DNA from: Elusimicrobiota bacterium
GTDB taxonomy: Bacteria; Elusimicrobiota; Endomicrobiia; CG1-02-37-114; XYA2-FULL-39-19
Direction: 5' to 3'
NCBI GenBank assembly: GCA_018816525.1
Contig: JAHIVV010000063.1
Location: 1 to 45,765, forward strand
Length of the DNA stretch: 45,765 nt
The notes under the pieces were generated by a model. It was not told the origin of the DNA and did no database searches. It was given only the letters and a program-made list of their open reading frames with translations. Below are positions 1 through 8,724 of the stretch, in pieces (position 1 is the first letter of the stretch; every line of letters starts with the position of its first letter). The position numbers were made by a program, and so were the translations under genes.

Positions 1-51
1 CCGCCACTTCTCTTCAACGCTTAATTTTTTCCTGCCTGTGCCATTTGTCAT
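1..51 (-). CDS. N-terminus of an unidentified protein, possibly an insertion-sequence protein (partial)
   Basis: On the minus strand an ATG (51-49) is preceded by a GGAGG ribosome site at about 57-62. The frame then stays open to the window edge, giving the 17 residues MTNGTGRKKLSVEEKWR. The basic start followed by 'LSVEEKWR' resembles the beginning of helix-turn-helix orfA-type transposases, but 17 residues cannot establish this. It points away from a 5'-truncated TolC-like remnant, which is what an insertion breaking that gene would look like. The call as a real gene start is fair. The transposase identity is a guess. Confidence 0.45.
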   Translation of the reverse strand, partial: MTNGTGRKKLSVEEKWR

Positions 52-74
52 CTCAATCCTCCGTAGTTACTTAA

Positions 75-293
75 TTCTATCAGAAGACCGGACCATATAC
101 AACTCCTATACCTGCTTTAATGACACCATCGCTAAATAATCCGGAGAAATATATGAACGGGCTTTCAACCTACAATGAATGGTATTCCATAGAAAATGAC
201 TATATAAATAGCGAAAGGTCAGTTCTTAACGCGCGGATGAATGAAATAATTTATGACGCAGCCTGGAAAAATATTTTAGGAATTTCCCAATGA
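75..293 (+). pseudogene. C-terminal remnant of a TolC-family outer-membrane efflux protein
   Basis: After a TAA at 72-74 the frame is open to TGA 291-293. From about position 147 the translation (KYMNGLSTYNEWYSIENDY, then an INSERSVLNAR stretch, ending DAAWKNILGISQ) has the pattern of the last helix of TolC-type proteins: a 'GL.sy.eW..iEn.yI.a....L.ar......aAWk..lG' series. Full-length TolC proteins have more than 400 residues, and only the last 45-50 remain. The stop is followed within 12 nt by macA, the usual order in tripartite efflux operons (TolC, adaptor, ABC pump). The first 20 or so residues of the open frame do not look TolC-like and may be junction sequence. The identity rests on a short stretch read by eye. 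Confidence 0.5.
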
Positions 294-304
294 GGTGAAT
301 TGAA

Positions 305-1240
305 ATGAAAAAAGCGATAATTATTATTGTTGCAGTATTACTTGTAATTTCCGGTTTCCTATACTTTAAAGGAAAAAAGAAAAAAGTAAACCAAATGGAA
401 ATAAATCCGGAAATTGGGACAATTGCTGTTGAATTCCGCCTGGATGCTTCTGTTGAACCCAGGAACAGGCTGGAAATAAAACCGCAGGTGTCCGGCCGCA
501 TAGAGGATGTGCTGGTAGTTGAGGGACAGAGAGTAAAAAAGGGCGAAATTATTGCCTGGATGAGCTCAACTGACAGGGCAGCCTTGTTGGACCTGGCCAG
601 GGCAAAAGGCGAAGATGAGGTAAAAAAATGGGAAGATACTTACAAGCCCACGCCCATAATTGCTCCGATAGATGGTTTTATTATATTGAGGAATAAAGAA
701 CCCGGGCAAACCGTTTCAATGAGCGATGTAATACTGGTAATGGCAGATGAACTTATTATTTCGGCTAATGTTGATGAAACTGATTTAAAAAATATTTATT
801 TAGGCCAGAACGTTGCAATATCTCTGGATGCTTATCCGGATAAAAATTTTACCGGCAAGGTTGAACATATAGCTTATGAATCAACGGTAGTCAGCAACGT
901 TACTAGTTATGAAGTAAAAATACGCCCGGTGAGGCCGCCGGCAAATTTCCGGGCCGGTATGTCCGCAACAATTCAGGTCATTGCGCAAAAAAAGAATGAT
1001 GTCCTGCTTTTGCCTATTGATGCAGTAATAGACAAGCGAGGCAAAAAGTTTGTTAAGGTTAAGACAGAAAACAAAAAAGACGGCGAGCTGAAAGAAGTTG
1101 AAACCGGAATAAATAACGGTAAACAGATAGAAATAATTTCGGGAATAGAAGAAAGCGACACGATATTACTCCCGCAGACGGAATCGAAGGGCGGCAGCAA
1201 TACAAGAAGGACGGGCGGAATGCCGGGCATGCCGCATTAA
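305..1240 (+). CDS. macA: Periplasmic adaptor (membrane fusion) protein of a MacAB-type ABC efflux pump
   Basis: A 311-residue protein that would bridge the MacB inner-membrane ABC exporter and a TolC channel. Residues 4-20 form an N-terminal membrane anchor or signal (IIIIVAVLLVISGFLYF), followed by a Lys-rich stretch. A lipoyl/barrel half motif (about 45-80, LEIKPQVSGRIEDVLVVEGQ) and its partner (about 115-145, PIIAPIDGFIILRNKEPGQTV) sandwich a very short hairpin, so the usual long coiled-coil is missing and the protein is shorter than classical MacA (about 370 residues). A beta-barrel domain and a membrane-proximal domain follow, ending in a Gly/Met/Pro tail (GGMPGMPH). The start has a GAGGTGA site overlapping the upstream TolC remnant's stop, and macB begins 4 nt after the stop. 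The reading frame is intact although both flanking partners are damaged. Confidence 0.88.
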   Translation: MKKAIIIIVAVLLVISGFLYFKGKKKKVNQMEINPEIGTIAVEFRLDASVEPRNRLEIKPQVSGRIEDVLVVEGQRVKKGEIIAWMSSTDRAALLDLARAKGEDEVKKWEDTYKPTPIIAPIDGFIILRNKEPGQTVSMSDVILVMADELIISANVDETDLKNIYLGQNVAISLDAYPDKNFTGKVEHIAYESTVVSNVTSYEVKIRPVRPPANFRAGMSATIQVIAQKKNDVLLLPIDAVIDKRGKKFVKVKTENKKDGELKEVETGINNGKQIEIISGIEESDTILLPQTESKGGSNTRRTGGMPGMPH

Positions 1241-1244
1241 AAAA

Positions 1245-3041
1245 ATGAAAATCATTGAACTTAAAAACATAACCAAAACCTATCAGCTCGGAAGCATAAG
1301 CGTTTCTGCGTTAAACGGCGTATCGCTTGATATACATAAAGGCGAATTCGTCGCGATAATGGGCGCTTCCGGCAGCGGCAAATCCACATTGCTTCATATC
1401 CTGGGGCTTTTAGACAAACCCACAGAAGGAAGTTTCAGCCTCGCCGGTAAAGAGGTCTCAAAACTATCTGATGACGAGCTCGCTGCTTTCCGCAACAAAT
1501 TTCTTGGGTTTATTTTCCAAAGTTTTAACCTGCTTTCCAGGGTCTCGGCAAAAGAAAATGTTGAACTGCCGCTGGTTTATTCCAGTAGCCGCGACAAATC
1601 AAAAAATAAATTTGGTAATTCAGAAGAACTTCTCAAAAAAGTAGGCCTGGGAGATAGAATTAACCATAAACCAAATGAATTATCCGGCGGGCAGCAGCAG
1701 AGAGTGGCAATTGCGCGCTCGCTGATAAACAATCCATTACTAATATTGGCGGATGAACCCACAGGCAACCTGGATACAAAATCTGCGGCCGAAATTATCG
1801 GTTTTTTAAAAGAATTGAACGATTCCGGGATTACCATTGTAATGGTTACACACGAGCCGGACCTGGCGCAGGCGGCCAACAGAATAATAAAGCTTCAGGA
1901 TGGAAATATAATAGCTGACGAAAGAAAGGGCACCCAGTCAATAGTAAAAGACGGGACTGATAATTACGAAGCGTACCATGTTCATAAAGCAATAAATTAT
2001 ATGAGGGTGAAAGATTATTTTTATCAGGCAGCCCGCGCGCTTTTTTCCAATAAAACCCGCTCGGCACTTTCAATACTCGGTGTTTTAATCGGAGTAACCT
2101 GCCTTATTGCCATGCTCGCATTAGGAAGAGGCGCGCAGGAAAGCGTAAAACAAAGGATTTCCAGTTTAGGTTCAAATATTTTAATGGTAAGAATTGAAAC
2201 ACAAAGGGGCGGTGTTTCGCTTGGTTCAGGTTCTCCTACAAGATTTACAATAAAGGACAGCCAGGAAATTAAAGGGTTGCCGGACATTTCAAAAGTTGCT
2301 GCTTACTGTAACGGCAATGCCCAGATTGTTTACCAGAACAAAAATACCAATGCCAGCATAACGGGTACAACAGTGGATTATGTTGATATTAAAAATTCTG
2401 CCCCCACTTCCGGAAGATTTTTTACCGAGCAAGAAACCACATCCCGTACGAAAGTTGCCGTTATCGGCCAAACTGTAAGAACTGCACTGTTCGGAGACCA
2501 AAACCCTATAGGCGAATTCATAAAAATAAAGGGAATTGATTTTTTTGTTATTGGAATACTTCCCGTGAAAGGTACTTCCGGCTGGCGCGACATGGATAAC
2601 CAGATAATTGTTCCGCTCAATACGGCTATGTATCGTTTATTTGGAAAAGAATATGTCGATAATATGGAAGTCCAGGTTTCAGATGCTTCTTTAATGGACC
2701 GGGCCCAGGAAAGGATCAAAAAACTTCTTATTGTTTTACCGCTAATGAAATTGTATAATCAGCTCATGCAAAAAAATAAATTCAAGCATATTATTATACT
2801 TGTATTGGGTTGGTTTTTTCTTGTTATAGGGGTAGCCGGGCTGGTGCTTCCTATACTACAGGGGATTCTGGTTATGGCGATAGGGTTATTTTTGCTTTCG
2901 CGGGAATCTGGCTATATAAAGGAAAAACTTCATATAATCAACGTAAAAGTACAAAACCGGTTCCCTGAGATTCATGCTGAATTTCATAAAGTCAGGACAA
3001 AAGCGGAAGAATTTGTAAATAAGATATTAGGAAATAAATAG
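1245..3041 (+). CDS. macB: MacB-type ABC exporter truncated before its permease domain and fused to a PGPGW-like membrane domain
   Basis: The N-terminal ABC ATPase is complete: Walker A GASGSGKST (40-48), signature LSGGQQQR (146-153), Walker B LILADEP (166-172). It is followed by the first transmembrane helix (about 275-297) and most of the MacB periplasmic core domain up to about residue 494 (AQERIKKLL). The C-terminal FtsX permease part with its three helices, which should follow, is absent. The frame instead runs into about 100 residues with two hydrophobic helices (LGWFFLVIGVAGLVLPILQG, then LVMAIGLFLLSRE), matching the PGPGW/DUF454-like small membrane protein pattern, plus a charged tail. 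An internal ATG near 2748 (MKLYNQLMQ) could be the original start of that second protein. The switch lies at about 2724-2748. An in-frame deletion fusing two genes is the simplest reading, and efflux activity is doubtful. Confidence 0.8.
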   Translation: MKIIELKNITKTYQLGSISVSALNGVSLDIHKGEFVAIMGASGSGKSTLLHILGLLDKPTEGSFSLAGKEVSKLSDDELAAFRNKFLGFIFQSFNLLSRVSAKENVELPLVYSSSRDKSKNKFGNSEELLKKVGLGDRINHKPNELSGGQQQRVAIARSLINNPLLILADEPTGNLDTKSAAEIIGFLKELNDSGITIVMVTHEPDLAQAANRIIKLQDGNIIADERKGTQSIVKDGTDNYEAYHVHKAINYMRVKDYFYQAARALFSNKTRSALSILGVLIGVTCLIAMLALGRGAQESVKQRISSLGSNILMVRIETQRGGVSLGSGSPTRFTIKDSQEIKGLPDISKVAAYCNGNAQIVYQNKNTNASITGTTVDYVDIKNSAPTSGRFFTEQETTSRTKVAVIGQTVRTALFGDQNPIGEFIKIKGIDFFVIGILPVKGTSGWRDMDNQIIVPLNTAMYRLFGKEYVDNMEVQVSDASLMDRAQERIKKLLIVLPLMKLYNQLMQKNKFKHIIILVLGWFFLVIGVAGLVLPILQGILVMAIGLFLLSRESGYIKEKLHIINVKVQNRFPEIHAEFHKVRTKAEEFVNKILGNK

Positions 3042-3042
3042 A

Positions 3043-3936
3043 GTGTTTTTAGATGACATTTTAGATTATCAAGGCACTGTTATCAGGCCTCCGAGCGAAG
3101 CTGATTCTTTAATTCTACAAATTACACTTGGATGTACCGACAATTCCTGTATTTTCTGCCCTGCCTACAAAGACAAAAAGTTTAAAATAAAGGATTTCGC
3201 GCTGATAGAAAAAGATATTAGGCGCGCGTCAAAGGTAATGCCTGAGACAAGGAGGATTTTCCTTGCTGACGGCGATGCAATAGCAATTGAAATGGAAGTG
3301 TTGGTTAAAATACTTGATTTATTAAATGAACATTTCCCCAAACTTTCACGTGTTGCTATTTATGGCTCAATAAAAAGCCTGGAAAACAAATCCGTAGCAG
3401 ATTTGGTTGAACTTAAAAACAAAAAACTTGGTATTGTTTATTTAGGTTTTGAAACAGGTGATGAAGAAGTGTATAGAATGATAAAAAAATACGGTTCCCC
3501 TATTGGTAATGTTGATACCTGCATGAAAGTAAAAGAAGCAGGAATAAAAACAAATGTAACGGTTATCTTAGGGCTTGGTGGAAAGAAATACACAAAACAG
3601 CACGCAACTAATACTGCAAAAATCTTAAATCAGGCACAACCGGACCAGATTGCAGCGCTTACGCTGATGATCACGCCGGGTACGCTGCTTCATAGTATGC
3701 TGAAACGCAAGGAATTTGAAGAGTTGGATAATTTTGAGTTTCTTGAAGAATTAAAAACGTTGATTGAAAACCTGGAAGATTTCAAAGGTCTCTTTTTTTC
3801 AAACCATGCGTCAAATTATTACCCTATAAGCGCCCGCTTTCCCAGGGATAAAAAATATATTTTGGAAACACTTGATAAAGTAATAAAAAAGAGGGATAAT
3901 AAGGCTCTTAAACCGGAATTCAGCCGAGGCCTGTAA
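3043..3936 (+). CDS. Radical SAM protein with a CX4CX2C cluster motif
   Basis: A 297-residue protein whose cluster-binding motif is C31-TDNS-C36-IF-C39. The four-residue first spacing (instead of CX3CX2C) is typical of a subgroup of Elp3-like radical SAM proteins that read 'GC..N.C.FC..Y'. Further Elp3/MiaB-like radical SAM landmarks are an LADGDA strand, a YLGFETGDEEV segment and VTVILGLGG. There is no extra domain (no B12-binding, TRAM or SPASM domain). The substrate is unknown. It starts with GTG two bases after the macB-fusion stop (no better ATG is available), so it is probably co-transcribed with it. The 14-nt gap to the downstream APC permease suggests the same operon. Confidence 0.85.
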   Translation: MFLDDILDYQGTVIRPPSEADSLILQITLGCTDNSCIFCPAYKDKKFKIKDFALIEKDIRRASKVMPETRRIFLADGDAIAIEMEVLVKILDLLNEHFPKLSRVAIYGSIKSLENKSVADLVELKNKKLGIVYLGFETGDEEVYRMIKKYGSPIGNVDTCMKVKEAGIKTNVTVILGLGGKKYTKQHATNTAKILNQAQPDQIAALTLMITPGTLLHSMLKRKEFEELDNFEFLEELKTLIENLEDFKGLFFSNHASNYYPISARFPRDKKYILETLDKVIKKRDNKALKPEFSRGL

Positions 3937-3949
3937 AAACTGGAATAAA

Positions 3950-5920
3950 ATGGTTAAAAAATTCAAAAAAATACTATTAGGTAATTCGAGAGACATATCC
4001 GACAAGCAGTTATTTCATAAGTTATCATTAATTGCTTTTTTTGCTTGGGTAGGCCTTGGTGCAGACGGGCTTTCGTCATCCTGTTACGGTCCTGAAGAAG
4101 CTTTCCGGGCTCTGGGAACACATACGAACTTAGGTATATTAATTGCTATCGCTTCCGCTATAACAGTTATCATAATTGGAATGAGTTATTCCCAAATAAT
4201 AGAGTTGTTTCCTTCCGGTGGCGGCGGGTATCTGGTGGCAAGCAGGTTACTTTCCCCCGCCGCAGGTATGGTTTCCGGATGCGCATTGCTTATAGATTAT
4301 GTACTCACGATTGCTGTTTCTGTTTCAAGCGGTGCAAGCGCATTATTCAGTTTTTTTCCGCCCGGCTGGTACCCATTCAGGGTTTATTTTGCGGCGCTGA
4401 TGATTTTATTCCTGATAATTTTGAATTTAAGGGGAGTAAAGGAATCAGTTTTATTTTTAACACCCATCTTTGTGGTATTTATAGCAACCCATCTTTTTGT
4501 AATAATCTACGCTATTATGATGCATTCGTTTGATATTGGCACTACCGTAAGCACAACTGTGGTTGATTTCAAAAGTACCACTGCAAGTATCGGATATTTG
4601 GGAGTTTTCTTTTTACTTATACGCGCTTACAGCATGGGTGCCGGTACGTATACAGGTATTGAGGCGGTTAGCAATGGAATGTCTGTTCTGCGCGAACCGA
4701 AAGTAAAAACAGCGAAGCGAACGATGAATTATATGATGATTTCCCTTTCACTTACTGTCATGGGCCTTATGACGGCGTATGTTTTATACAAGGTTGTGCA
4801 TGTTCCGGGAAAAACTTTGAATGCCGTTCTCTTTGAAAATATTATCGCTGGATGGAATGTAAATGTAGGTAAAACATTTTTGCTGACAATAATAGTTTCT
4901 GAAACAGCTTTGCTTTTTGTTGCAGCGCAGACAGGATTTTTGGGAGGCCCCAGGGTGTTGGCAAACATGGCCTTGGACAGGTGGTTTCCCACGCGTTTCA
5001 GCATGCTCAGCGACAGGTTTGTTACGCAAAACGGGATTTTGCTTATGGGTGGAGCGGCATTGTTGATGCTTATCGTGTCGCGCGGGTCTATAGCTTTCCT
5101 GATAATTCTTTATTCAATTAACGTGTTCATTACATTTTTTCTTTCCCAGCTGGGCATGGTGCGCCATTGGTGGCAGGTAAGGGCTGAATATGACAAGTGG
5201 AAGAAAAAACTTTTAATAAATGGTATTGGATTGCTTCTTACATCATTCATTCTTGTATCCATGATCATAATAAAATTCGGTGAAGGCGGTTGGATAACTT
5301 TATTTATAACCTTAGCCCTGGTTTTATTGGCAATCGCTATACGGCGCCATTACATCAATACCTTAAAACTCCTGAAAAGGTTAAATGACCTGGTGCAGGT
5401 TGCTTCAATTTCTCCGTCAGAAAAATCTTCTGAACCTAAAAAAACAATCGAATTTAATCCTAAAGAGAAAACGGCGGTACTGTTTGTAAACGGGTTTAAC
5501 GGCCTGGGCCTGCATACCCTGTTTAATGTTTTCAGGTTGTTTGGTGCAATTTATAAAAATTATGTATTTGTTTATGTAGGCACAATTGATGCAGGTAACT
5601 TCAACAGCAGGGAACAGATTGATAAATTTAAGGAAAATATAAAGGAAGAAATTGACAAATATGTGCAATTTGTTAAAAAGAACGGGTATTATTCCGAGGC
5701 TGTTACAGTGATAGGCACGGATGTGGTAAATGAAAGTGATGGAATTGCTTCACAAGTACTGGAACGTTTTCCCAACAGCGTTTTCTTCGGCGGGCAGCTG
5801 GTTTTTCCCAAAGAAACATTTTTTTCAAAACTGCTTCACAACTATACGGTTTTTGCTATTCAGAGAATTCTTTATTCAAAAGGCATTCCCTTCATCATAC
5901 TTCCTATAAGAGTCTACTAA
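3950..5920 (+). CDS. APC-superfamily permease with a C-terminal cytosolic domain (KimA-like)
   Basis: A 656-residue membrane transporter. The first 480 or so residues contain about 12 hydrophobic helices. The first helix carries the APC-fold signature GLGADGLSSSCYGPEEAF, very like the first helix of amino-acid/cation symporters and of the potassium importer KimA (YdaO). The last 160 or so residues are soluble, with a Rossmann-like pattern (KTAVLFVNGFNGLG and later VTVIGTDVVNESDG) resembling a UspA-type regulatory domain. That architecture is known in KimA, where the domain senses c-di-AMP. K+ import is therefore a plausible function, but amino-acid or polyamine transport cannot be excluded. 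The stop (TAA 5918-5920) overlaps the stop of a convergent DedA fragment. Confidence 0.82.
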   Translation: MVKKFKKILLGNSRDISDKQLFHKLSLIAFFAWVGLGADGLSSSCYGPEEAFRALGTHTNLGILIAIASAITVIIIGMSYSQIIELFPSGGGGYLVASRLLSPAAGMVSGCALLIDYVLTIAVSVSSGASALFSFFPPGWYPFRVYFAALMILFLIILNLRGVKESVLFLTPIFVVFIATHLFVIIYAIMMHSFDIGTTVSTTVVDFKSTTASIGYLGVFFLLIRAYSMGAGTYTGIEAVSNGMSVLREPKVKTAKRTMNYMMISLSLTVMGLMTAYVLYKVVHVPGKTLNAVLFENIIAGWNVNVGKTFLLTIIVSETALLFVAAQTGFLGGPRVLANMALDRWFPTRFSMLSDRFVTQNGILLMGGAALLMLIVSRGSIAFLIILYSINVFITFFLSQLGMVRHWWQVRAEYDKWKKKLLINGIGLLLTSFILVSMIIIKFGEGGWITLFITLALVLLAIAIRRHYINTLKLLKRLNDLVQVASISPSEKSSEPKKTIEFNPKEKTAVLFVNGFNGLGLHTLFNVFRLFGAIYKNYVFVYVGTIDAGNFNSREQIDKFKENIKEEIDKYVQFVKKNGYYSEAVTVIGTDVVNESDGIASQVLERFPNSVFFGGQLVFPKETFFSKLLHNYTVFAIQRILYSKGIPFIILPIRVY

Positions 5921-6207
5921 ACACCACTGTCCCCAGGTTCATCGTTTTTCAAATTTTTATAAAGTATGTAAGCCAGGATCATAATCAATACGGTAAGAAT
6001 TGCAAAATGGCCGATTTTGCTGATATCTTTTTTTAATATAAGCAGGCTGTTTCCGCCGATGTAACCTGCGCCGGTCATTAAAGCTATTGTGAATAAAACA
6101 GTGAATGCATCGGCAAGAATGAACTTTAGGGAAGATACTCTCATGATTCCAGAAACAATAAATATTTGCGCGCGTACGCCGGGCCATGGAGTTTGACACT
6201 TCGGGCT
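5917..6207 (-). pseudogene. C-terminal fragment of a DedA-family membrane protein
   Basis: Read on the minus strand from an in-frame TAA at 6210-6208, the frame runs WPGVRAQIFIVSGIMRVSSL, then KFILAD and a hydrophobic tail with two helices, ending DEPGDSGV. The PGVR....aGi.rm...F block is the hallmark of DedA/SNARE-associated proteins, which normally have about 200 residues; only the last 90 or so remain. An ATG at 6144 could still start a 75-residue product, but without the conserved PGVR motif. The missing 5' part would lie where the nadK promoter and start now are, so a deletion joining DedA to nadK is likely. The stop overlaps the APC permease stop. Confidence 0.65.
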
Positions 6208-6221
6208 TTATATTATAAAAT
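6193..6221 (+). promoter_or_regulatory. Sigma-70-type promoter of nadK with almost no leader
   Basis: TTGACA (6193-6198), 17 nt, TAAAAT (6216-6221). The expected start point, about 7 nt downstream, falls within a few bases of the nadK ATG at 6231, and there is no Shine-Dalgarno sequence. The -35 box lies inside the 5' end of the antisense DedA fragment. Confidence 0.65.
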
Positions 6222-6230
6222 TTGGCTACC

Positions 6231-7067
6231 ATGAAGAAGATACTGATAGTCTATAACCCTATAAAACGGGAAGCGGTGGCGGAACTAAAAAATCTCAAAA
6301 AATGGTTCTATTCCAATAAACAAAACGAAGTAACCGCCCTGTCCTCGGACGCAAAAATACTTCCCGAAGCGGATATCTGCATAACCCTTGGCGGCGACGG
6401 GACAATTTTGCGGGTTGCAAAAATAATTGCGCCGTTAGGCATCCCGGTCCTGGGCGTAAACACGGGTTCTCTCGGGTTTTTAGCAGGAACAGACCCAGGT
6501 GAAATGTTTTCAATTATTGAAAAAAGTATTTCGGGCAAATTCAAAATTGAAGAACGGTTAATGCTTGATATTGAAACATCAGGTAAAAGTTATCTGGCGC
6601 TTAATGATTGCGTTATCAGGTCAGGCTCGTCTTCGCGGGTAATTCTGTTGAACGTAAAAGTAAATAACCTGGCTCTGGCGGAATATATCGGCGACGGTTT
6701 GATTATCTCCACCCCTACCGGGTCCACGGCGTATTCTTTAGCGGCCGGCGGGCCTATTGTCAGCCCAAAACTGCCCCTGTTTATCGTTTCGCCGATTTGC
6801 CCGCACACATTATCGCAAAGGCCGATTATATTATCCTCAGACAGCAATATTGTAACAGAAGTGCCGAAATATAAATCCAATAAAAACATAGTCATTTCCA
6901 TTGACGGCCAGGAAAATTTTAATATTTCTTCCGGGGCGGCCATAGCGGTAAAAAAATCAAAATATAAACTAAAACTCATCGCCCATCCGGACAAGAGCTA
7001 CTTTAATATTCTTCGCTCTAAATTTAACTGGGGAATGATTTCAGATGTTAGAAGAACTCACCGTTAA
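6231..7067 (+). CDS. nadK: NAD kinase
   Basis: Phosphorylates NAD+ to NADP+ in the cytosol; about 278 residues, normal for the family. The NAD/diacylglycerol kinase motifs are all present: LGGDGTILRVAKI with its catalytic Asp, then NTGSLGFLA, then the nucleotide loop GDGLIISTPTGSTAYSLAAGGPIV, and near the end ISIDGQ. An upstream TTG at 6222 would add three residues, but the ATG at 6231 fits both the family and the promoter spacing. The 3' end overlaps recN by 23 nt, the same nadK-recN order seen in many bacteria, implying translational coupling. Confidence 0.95.
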   Translation: MKKILIVYNPIKREAVAELKNLKKWFYSNKQNEVTALSSDAKILPEADICITLGGDGTILRVAKIIAPLGIPVLGVNTGSLGFLAGTDPGEMFSIIEKSISGKFKIEERLMLDIETSGKSYLALNDCVIRSGSSSRVILLNVKVNNLALAEYIGDGLIISTPTGSTAYSLAAGGPIVSPKLPLFIVSPICPHTLSQRPIILSSDSNIVTEVPKYKSNKNIVISIDGQENFNISSGAAIAVKKSKYKLKLIAHPDKSYFNILRSKFNWGMISDVRRTHR

Positions 7068-8724
7068 AAACTACGCGCTGATAGAAAACCTGAAACTGGA
7101 ATTTACGAACAAACTAAACATTTTCACGGGCGAGACTGGTGCGGGCAAATCAATTACCATTGAAGCCCTGGGGCTTTTGCTCGGTGACCGCGCTTCCGCA
7201 GGGGTTGTACGCACCGGAACACCAAAAAGCGTTATCACGGGCGTTTTCAGCATTGAACATAGCCCGGAAATAAAGAAAATCCTGAAAGAACAGGACCTGG
7301 AACTTGAAGAAAATACCATAATTCTCCGCCGGGAAATAGATGCGGCCGGCAAATCCAAATGTTACTGCAACGACCAGCCGGTAACAGCGCAGTTTGCTTC
7401 AAAAATCGGAGATGTATTGGTTGATATTCACGGGCAAAATGAACACCAGACACTGCTAAAATCAAACAATCAGCTTAGCATAATTGACAAATACGGTGAT
7501 TTGCTTGAACTTCGTTCGAAAATCACCGAGCAAAACCGCCAGTACCAGGGATTGCAGGATGAAATTGATAATTTAAAACTTAGCGCGCAGCAGCGCGAGC
7601 ATAAAATTGACCTTTATAAGTTCCAGGTTAAAGAAATAGATGCCGCGCAGCTGAAACCTAATACCGAAGAAGAGATAGACAGCATCCTTCCCCAGCTTAA
7701 AAATTCGGAAAAGATAATAAAACTTGTCTCTGAAGCCCATGAAATACTTTCCGGTGAAGAAACCTCGGTTATCAGCAATGTGCAGAAGGTAAGCCAGTTG
7801 ATTGAAAGCATAAATACGATTTCAGAAGGCGCCTTTGCCGGCGATGCAAAATTAGAAGGAATAATTTCGCAGTTAAAGGACGCTTCAACTGAACTTGATA
7901 AATACCGCGATAAATTAGAAGTTGACCCGAAAGAATTGGATAAACTCATAGAAAAAAAAGATCTGATACTTAAATTAAAGAAAAAATACGGCGCCACGGC
8001 GCAGGAAATTATAGATTACCGCGAAAAAATCGGCCTTGAACTTAATAAATTGCTCCATGGCGAAGAAAATCTCGCAGAGCTTGAGAAAAAAATCAAATTG
8101 ATCGAAAAAAAGCTCCTGGAACTTTGTGAAGATTTGTCGCAAAAACGCAAAAAGGTCTGTACAAAGCTCGAAAAACTTGTAGAAAAAGAAATCCAGGACC
8201 TGGGAATGGCAAAAGCAAAATTCAAAATAGGTTTAGAAAAAGATTTAACTCCGGAAAACAAACCAAAGATAACAAACAGCGGGTTTGATACCATAGAATT
8301 TTTATTTTCGCCGAATTTGGGCGAAGAACCCAGGCCGCTTAAGGAAATTGCCTCCGGCGGCGAAATGTCGCGCACCATGCTTGCGTTAAAAGTTGTACTG
8401 GGCAAAGCGTCCGATGTGCCGGTTATGGTTTTTGACGAAATAGATGCAGGCGTCAGCGGCCCCATGAGCAGTGTAATAGGTTCAAAACTTGAAGAAATTT
8501 CAAAAAGCAGGCAGGTTTTTTGCGTTACCCATATGGCTCAGATTGCAGGTTATGCGCAAACCCATTATAAAGTAGAAAAAAGCGCAAGAGCCGGCAGAAC
8601 CTTCACGGAAGTTATTGTTTTAGGCACAAAAACGGCCCGCATTGAAGAAATGGCGCGCATGTTAAGCGGTGGAAAAATTACCGATACCACCAGAAAACAC
8701 GCAGAAGAATTGTTAAAAAAGTAA
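7045..8724 (+). CDS. recN: DNA repair protein RecN
   Basis: An SMC-like ATPase acting in double-strand break repair; 559 residues, normal length. The N-terminal half-ATPase has Walker A GETGAGKS (29-36) and a Q-loop region GQNEHQTLL. A long coiled-coil-rich centre (about 160-390, rich in Lys/Glu) follows, then the C-terminal half-ATPase with signature ASGGEMSR, Walker B VMVFDEIDAGVSG and an H-loop region CVTHMAQIA. The start lies inside the nadK 3' end. The gene runs without a gap into the next (TAA immediately followed by ATG). No defects were seen. Confidence 0.96.
   Translation: MLEELTVKNYALIENLKLEFTNKLNIFTGETGAGKSITIEALGLLLGDRASAGVVRTGTPKSVITGVFSIEHSPEIKKILKEQDLELEENTIILRREIDAAGKSKCYCNDQPVTAQFASKIGDVLVDIHGQNEHQTLLKSNNQLSIIDKYGDLLELRSKITEQNRQYQGLQDEIDNLKLSAQQREHKIDLYKFQVKEIDAAQLKPNTEEEIDSILPQLKNSEKIIKLVSEAHEILSGEETSVISNVQKVSQLIESINTISEGAFAGDAKLEGIISQLKDASTELDKYRDKLEVDPKELDKLIEKKDLILKLKKKYGATAQEIIDYREKIGLELNKLLHGEENLAELEKKIKLIEKKLLELCEDLSQKRKKVCTKLEKLVEKEIQDLGMAKAKFKIGLEKDLTPENKPKITNSGFDTIEFLFSPNLGEEPRPLKEIASGGEMSRTMLALKVVLGKASDVPVMVFDEIDAGVSGPMSSVIGSKLEEISKSRQVFCVTHMAQIAGYAQTHYKVEKSARAGRTFTEVIVLGTKTARIEEMARMLSGGKITDTTRKHAEELLKK

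Noticed and set aside
226-501. A 91-residue minus-strand open frame over the start of macA.
   Set aside because: It is antisense to a well-supported gene, has no ribosome site, and its hydrophobic stretch is only the complement of the macA signal region.
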